This document shows, piece after piece, positions 61,217-64,000 of a DNA stretch of 64,000 bases. The stretch is taken from positions 25,551 to 89,550 of the IMG/VR virus record IMGVR_UViG_3300010885_049871; one strand, written 5' to 3'. The notes beneath the pieces are model-generated. The model was not told the DNA's origin and did no database searches. It worked only from the letters and a program-made list of their open reading frames with translations. Source of the stretch: a virus. A program made the translations under genes and the position numbers. Within the stretch, counting starts at the first letter, position 1. Each line of letters begins with the position of its first letter.

Positions 61217-61290
61217 TGGTACCATGTACAGGTAACGATCCTGTGTCTATCGGTTATCAGCCGATTGCTCTACCTTTGAGCTAACGTGGT
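61217..61290 (-). tRNA. tRNA-Ile(GAU)
   Basis: Acceptor ACCACGT/ACATGGT, anticodon stem ATCGG/CCGAT with loop CTGATAA, CCA encoded. Confidence 0.92.
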
Positions 61291-61297
61291 ATTTGTA

Positions 61298-61371
61298 TGG
61301 CAGAGGGTACTGGGATCGAACCAGTGATGACAGAGTCAAAGTCTGTAGTGTTACCGCTACACTAACCCCCA
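61298..61371 (-). tRNA. tRNA-Gln(UUG)
   Basis: Anticodon loop CTTTGAC in ACAGA/TCTGT, weak U1-U72 first pair as expected for glutamine identity, discriminator G, CCA encoded. Confidence 0.9.
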
Positions 61372-61379
61372 ATAAAACT

Positions 61380-61453
61380 TGGTGGAGGATGAGAGAATCG
61401 AACTCTCATAAACAGCTTGCAAAGCTGCCGTAATCCCATTATACTAATCCCCC
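61380..61453 (-). tRNA. tRNA-Ala(UGC)
   Basis: Acceptor GGGGGAT/ATCCTCC, loop TTTGCAA, discriminator A, CCA encoded. The third pair is G3-U70, the alanine determinant. Confidence 0.93.
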
Positions 61454-61460
61454 GTTATCT

Positions 61461-61537
61461 TGGCCGGCCCTGAGAGACTCGAACTCCCAACCTCTGGTTT
61501 CGAAGACCAGCACTCTAATCCATTGAGTTAAGGACCG
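61461..61537 (-). tRNA. tRNA-Arg(UCG)
   Basis: Acceptor CGGTCCT/AGGGCCG, anticodon stem CTGGT/ACCAG with loop CTTCGAA, discriminator G, CCA encoded. Confidence 0.92.
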
Positions 61538-61542
61538 ATATT

Positions 61543-61616
61543 TGGCGTACCCACTAGGACTCGAACCTAGACTGACGGTTTTGGAGACCGCAATGCTGCC
61601 ATTACACTATGGATAC
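61543..61616 (-). tRNA. tRNA-Trp(CCA)
   Basis: Acceptor GTATCCA/TGGGTAC, anticodon stem GCGGT/ACCGT with loop CTCCAAA, discriminator G, CCA encoded. Confidence 0.93.
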
Positions 61617-61661
61617 ATTCTAAAAAAATTCAATACAAAATTGCCAATAAGTACTGTCGAC

Positions 61662-62354
61662 ATGAAAAACTTTTTCTTATATCAACTTGCTCATCAAAGA
61701 CATCCAGAATATCAGCCATTGACTTCGGTGTTGCCGATACAAAATGTTAAGAATTCAATGGCAAAAAGTTTAAAAGTGCTATCAAAAGTTTCATACAACA
61801 ATGACCATGCCTTCCAGGCGTTTTCGGTCAATAGCAAATACTTTGAATTAATGGCTGAAAATCCAAAAACATTCAATGTAGATACGATACCATTGGCAAC
61901 ACTGAGACAATGGGTGTACGATCCAGAATTTGATGAATTATTAACAAAAAATTCTCATATGGAAGTAAACTTGCAAGGTGCAATTCTAAAGTTCGTTGTG
62001 TCTGAATTTTTAAACGCAATTGGAGTAGATACAACCCAAGTGTCTACCAGTCGAGCAAAATTAAACATACAAGAACCCGGTCAAATGTTTCCTTTGCACT
62101 TTGACCGAGTTCGGCACAATGATTACGATAATGCTGAAAAACAACTGGTATCCGACCCGTCACATGATAGATTTTTAATTTTTTTAGAAGATCAGCAACC
62201 GGGACAAATGTTCCAATTTGATATGTGCAATATAACCTGGTCTCAAGGAGACGTGTATACTTGGAATGCTCGAGACACCATGCATGCATCAGCAAATGCA
62301 GGATATTGGACTAGAAGACTTCTGTTGATTGATGTTGGTAAAACATCATGCTGA
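61662..62354 (+). CDS. 2OG-Fe(II) oxygenase, asparaginyl hydroxylase-like
   Basis: The true start is the ATG at 61662 (MKNFFLYQLAHQRH); a longer frame would run antisense through tRNA-Trp. 230 residues. 'GQMFPLHFDRVRHNDYDN' gives HxD, and 'ARDTMHASANAGYWTRRLLLIDVG' the distal His and Arg. AT-rich. It is one of two oxygenases on the plus strand inside a minus-strand tRNA region, possibly a cassette. Confidence 0.75.
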   Translation: MKNFFLYQLAHQRHPEYQPLTSVLPIQNVKNSMAKSLKVLSKVSYNNDHAFQAFSVNSKYFELMAENPKTFNVDTIPLATLRQWVYDPEFDELLTKNSHMEVNLQGAILKFVVSEFLNAIGVDTTQVSTSRAKLNIQEPGQMFPLHFDRVRHNDYDNAEKQLVSDPSHDRFLIFLEDQQPGQMFQFDMCNITWSQGDVYTWNARDTMHASANAGYWTRRLLLIDVGKTSC

Positions 62355-62392
62355 ATTTGTCAACATTCTAATGCACATCGAGTTTGCCCCTA

Positions 62393-62400
62393 AATAAATA
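62393..62400 (+). promoter_or_regulatory. NATAAATA late-promoter-like motif
   Basis: AATAAATA four bases before the ATG at 62405; if used, the transcript would start at about the start codon. Confidence 0.45.
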
Positions 62401-62404
62401 CTGG

Positions 62405-63013
62405 ATGAAACTAGAATTTACTCCAGTGACTGATATTTTGTATACCGTCAATTATGATGACAAAACAATATTGGATCAAATATTTTTACAATTGCCCACA
62501 GCACCATGGCTATTTTGGCCGCCAGCAGATGGAAATGCAAAAAATGCTATAGATATTATTGACGTCGCTGACACCCACCTGTTGTCAGCAGAAATGCAAA
62601 CTTTTGAATCTTGGGTACACAGTGAAGATTTTAAACAACAGATATTGAACTTGTTGTTTGCAAACTCAGAATTTATGGATATATGGGGACAACCACAGCG
62701 TGAACTGTTTGATGCAGTGACCCGAGTCAGTGCTGGATGGGTTCGTACTCCGCCCAACTGTGCCAATTATTCCTGGCATCTTGATTGTCGTAGCCAAGTG
62801 GCACTTGGCATGATTTATTTTATACAAGGCGATGATCCCGGACAAAGTACCTACTTTGATACTGTTCCCAACACAACACATCAACGTATCCCTACCGGAT
62901 TGGGTCGGGGTTGGTTTGTAATAAACCATCACCGCGCCCGGCATTGTGCAATGAATGATACTGATCAACACAGACACTGTTTAAAATTTACACTAAACTT
63001 GAACGTTTTATAA
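62405..63013 (+). CDS. 2OG-Fe(II) oxygenase-like protein
   Basis: About 202 residues from the ATG at 62405 (MKLEFTPVTDI); a TTG at 62384 is possible. 'NYSWHLDCRSQVALGMIYFIQGDD' gives HxD, and 'NHHRARHCAMNDTDQHRHCLKFTLNL' the distal His and a basic residue region. Same fold class as the preceding gene but not a close copy. Substrate unknown. Confidence 0.65.
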   Translation: MKLEFTPVTDILYTVNYDDKTILDQIFLQLPTAPWLFWPPADGNAKNAIDIIDVADTHLLSAEMQTFESWVHSEDFKQQILNLLFANSEFMDIWGQPQRELFDAVTRVSAGWVRTPPNCANYSWHLDCRSQVALGMIYFIQGDDPGQSTYFDTVPNTTHQRIPTGLGRGWFVINHHRARHCAMNDTDQHRHCLKFTLNLNVL

Positions 63014-63038
63014 TCTTCTGCACCTGCATCTATACATT

Positions 63039-63230
63039 TTAAAACACGCCATCTGCGGTATCGCAACCCAGGCCAGCTTGGTATGTTTTAGAATGCAGTG
63101 TGTTGCCACACCACATGACGGGGTTGATACCCCGCCCAGGAGTCTTACTAGAATGTTGTCGCCACTCGTTCATGTGTCCTGTCCGCCCGTTTGCCTGTTT
63201 TATTGTGCTGGCCGAATCCTCGTTACTCAT
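63039..63230 (-). CDS. Small protein, 63 aa, unknown
   Basis: Polar sequence with several Gly, His and two Cys ('NEWRQHSSKTPGRGINPVMW', 'KTYQAGLGCDTADGVF'). No ribosome site is obvious and no family recognised. It directly follows a terminator on the same strand. Coding status is uncertain. Confidence 0.4.
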   Translation of the reverse strand: MSNEDSASTIKQANGRTGHMNEWRQHSSKTPGRGINPVMWCGNTLHSKTYQAGLGCDTADGVF

Positions 63231-63241
63231 TGCACATAAAG

Positions 63242-63270
63242 AAAAACCCTGGAGTTTTTAGTTCCAGGGT
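63242..63270 (-). terminator. Rho-independent terminator after the 43-codon ORF
   Basis: CCCTGGA/TCCAGGG stem with a 9-base loop followed by TTTTT on the minus strand. Confidence 0.8.
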
Positions 63271-63295
63271 CTTTGAAGTTTGTCGGTTACTGCTG

Positions 63296-63427
63296 TTATG
63301 CGCAACTGCTGCCTTCTCGGACCCTGTGATTTGCTGTAATATTCTTGCCACGGCCAAAACCGCGTGACCACGGCTGAGCCAGGGTCGTTACGCGATGCAT
63401 GGGGCTAAAAATATTGGTGTTCATCAT
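63296..63427 (-). CDS. 43-aa peptide from its own promoter and terminator
   Basis: MMNTNIFSPMHRVTTLAQPW then SRGFGRGKNITANHRVREGS and SCA. Basic, with an 'WSRGFGRGK' patch. A consensus promoter lies 7 bases upstream and a terminator 26 bases downstream, so it forms a complete mini-transcription unit. No homologue recognised. It could be a small regulator or a leader peptide. Confidence 0.5.
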   Translation of the reverse strand: MMNTNIFSPMHRVTTLAQPWSRGFGRGKNITANHRVREGSSCA

Positions 63428-63434
63428 AAGTCCT

Positions 63435-63463
63435 ATTGTATGTTATTTATCATTCAGTGTCAA
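63435..63463 (-). promoter_or_regulatory. Sigma70-type promoter, probably leaderless
   Basis: TTGACA, 17 bases, TACAAT on the minus strand; the first ATG follows 7 bases after the -10. A GATAAATA octamer (63444-63451) lies within the spacer, so early and late elements overlap. Confidence 0.7.
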
Positions 63464-63481
63464 CCACTGACGATTTGTTAT

Positions 63482-63555
63482 TGGTTGCGGGTGACAGATT
63501 TGAACTGCCGATGCTCCTGGCTTATGAGACCGGAGTGGTGACCACCCTACCCGCG
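63482..63555 (-). tRNA. Initiator-like tRNA-fMet(CAU), compact D-arm
   Basis: The first acceptor position is the C1-A72 mismatch that marks initiator tRNA (CGCGGGT/ACCCGCA), with discriminator A and encoded CCA. The anticodon loop is CTCATAA and the T-loop is TTCAAAT. The D-arm region is shortened to about 15 bases and contains a self-complementary GTGG-TCA-CCAC. Stem 29-31/39-41 is G-C, G-C, U-G rather than three G-C. Confidence 0.8.
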
Positions 63556-63597
63556 AAATTATTTATCTATATCAAACTGCACTGCTGAGATTTAACC

Positions 63598-63689
63598 TGG
63601 TACCAGCGGAGGGAATTGAACCCTCTCAAGAACGCTAATCTGGCGCTAAAAGGTCTATAAGGCCTCTCTGACTTCCAAGTCTCGCTGGC
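63598..63689 (-). tRNA. Class II tRNA of uncertain identity (anticodon possibly UAU)
   Basis: Acceptor GCCAGCG/CGCTGGT, T-arm GAGGG-TTCAATT-CCCTC, discriminator A and CCA encoded are all clear. The variable region is about 24 bases with its own CGC/GCG hairpin. The best 7-base anticodon loop is CTTATAG (UAU) with a C-A pair closing the stem. The D-arm is GACT-TGGA-AGTC with only a 4-base loop. Confidence 0.6.
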
Positions 63690-63696
63690 ATATTGA

Positions 63697-64000
63697 ATTT
63701 GTTAGAGTAGCAGCACCACGTTATTGCTGCCATTCACCCGAATTAACAAGCTCGAGCGGGAGTCGGTAAGTTACTTGGGATACCGGTCCAGTTTAGTCGC
63801 CTCAATGGACCCCTGCAGTTCCCCGCAGGGTGGGTGTCGAACCCATGACCTTCTACTGTTTTGGTCCTTCGAAGAAACCTAGACAGCGTGACTTTCTCTT
63901 GCTAACACTCTAACAAAACTAATCAAGAGCTTGTAGACCAAACTACAATTTACCGGTTTCTAGACGAACTCTTAAACTTGGTGGTTAGTGCTGTTGCGAC
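63697..64000 (-). ncRNA. Structured non-coding region, candidate end of a large ornate RNA
   Basis: No ORF of any size fits. A series of inverted repeats lies end to end: 63710-63730, 63737-63760 (CCCG/CGGG), 63764-63785 (CGGTA/TACCG), 63785-63811 (GGTCCA/TGGACC) and 63811-63830 (CCCTGC/GCAGGG). A T-arm-like TGGG-TTCGACA-CCCA at 63831-63845 follows. Position beside a phage tRNA cluster is where giant RNAs such as GOLLD or ROOL occur. It continues beyond the window, so type is undecided. Confidence 0.4.

Noticed and set aside
61542-61661. N-terminal extension of the oxygenase at 61662
   Set aside because: These bases are tRNA-Trp read on the opposite strand.
63781-63900. Group I intron or second tmRNA in the right-end structured region
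   Set aside because: No recognisable conserved intron core, no acceptor strand followed by CCA, and no resume codon/tag frame could be found.
1-64000. Bacterial chromosome segment instead of phage
   Set aside because: Virion proteins, conserved T4-like small proteins, dense overlapping gene packing, ThyX and a tRNA/tmRNA cluster argue for a phage; the host-like genes share promoters, terminators and octamer motifs with phage genes.
1-64000. CRISPR array, insertion sequence or integrase
   Set aside because: I see no spaced direct repeats, no transposase or recombinase motifs, and no inverted-repeat-bounded element.

Overview
The window reads as part of a large T4-like (myovirus-type) bacteriophage genome. 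Virion and baseplate-type proteins with the repeated 'GQLWWDS' and 'FGVGYDQYPGFD' style motifs known from T4-like cyanophages occupy the left end. Small conserved T4-like phage proteins, ThyX, a MoxR/VWA pair and a large tRNA cluster with a tmRNA follow. Several genes look recently taken from a betaproteobacterium (Burkholderiales, Comamonadaceae-like): a classical Gram-negative porin, a TctC/TctA transporter pair, a PBP7-type peptidase and an Ala/Pro/Lys-rich secreted protein. The tmRNA gene is in the permuted two-piece form found in that bacterial class. The host is therefore inferred to be a freshwater-type betaproteobacterium. Base composition is moderate, with many AT-rich patches.

Layout. 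1-9840 (+): structural module; the first gene is cut by the window edge. 9918-28123 (+): a tightly overlapped run beginning at a terminator/promoter pair. It holds glycosyltransferase-like proteins, an SDR, an SGNH protein, six radical SAM enzymes between 14948 and 24088, a protein of unknown family, a 33-residue peptide gene, a carbamoyltransferase, a 2OG-Fe(II) oxygenase and a D-Ala-D-Ala endopeptidase. 28096-33188 (-): radical SAM/SPASM enzyme, amidinotransferase, SGNH protein and two glycosyltransferase-like proteins. 33187-35610 (+): an 807-residue repeat protein whose start codon overlaps that of its divergent neighbour. 35620-40614 (-): unknown protein, DegT aminotransferase, radical SAM with an extra C-terminal domain, NAD-dependent epimerase and small proteins. 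40635-46590 (-): ThyX, T4-like conserved proteins, FkbM methyltransferase, many very small ATGA-coupled genes and a VWA/metallopeptidase-like protein. 46648-52730 (-): small phage proteins, B12-type radical SAM flanked by beta-rich proteins, two 2OG oxygenases and a MoxR ATPase. 52788-57623: host-like transport block (TctC, TctA, PP-loop ATPase, porin, secreted Ala-rich protein). 57800-63690 (-): permuted tmRNA, about 17 tRNAs, a sulfotransferase-like protein, the tenth radical SAM, and two more 2OG oxygenases on the plus strand. 63690-64000: gene-free, dense in inverted repeats, probably the end of a large structured RNA.

How it may work together. Ten radical SAM proteins, at least five 2OG oxygenases, several glycosyltransferase-like proteins and single carbamoyl-, amidino-, amino- and methyl-transferases look like a tailoring factory. 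It could build a modified glycan or peptide for the virion or the host surface; this is inference. The transporter/porin block probably alters nutrient uptake of the infected cell. tRNAs plus a tmRNA with its own unusual 29-residue tag indicate phage control of translation and ribosome rescue. Two promoter classes are visible: sigma70-type (TTGACA-17-TATAAT) and a NATAAATA motif like T4/cyanophage late promoters. A few transcripts appear leaderless.
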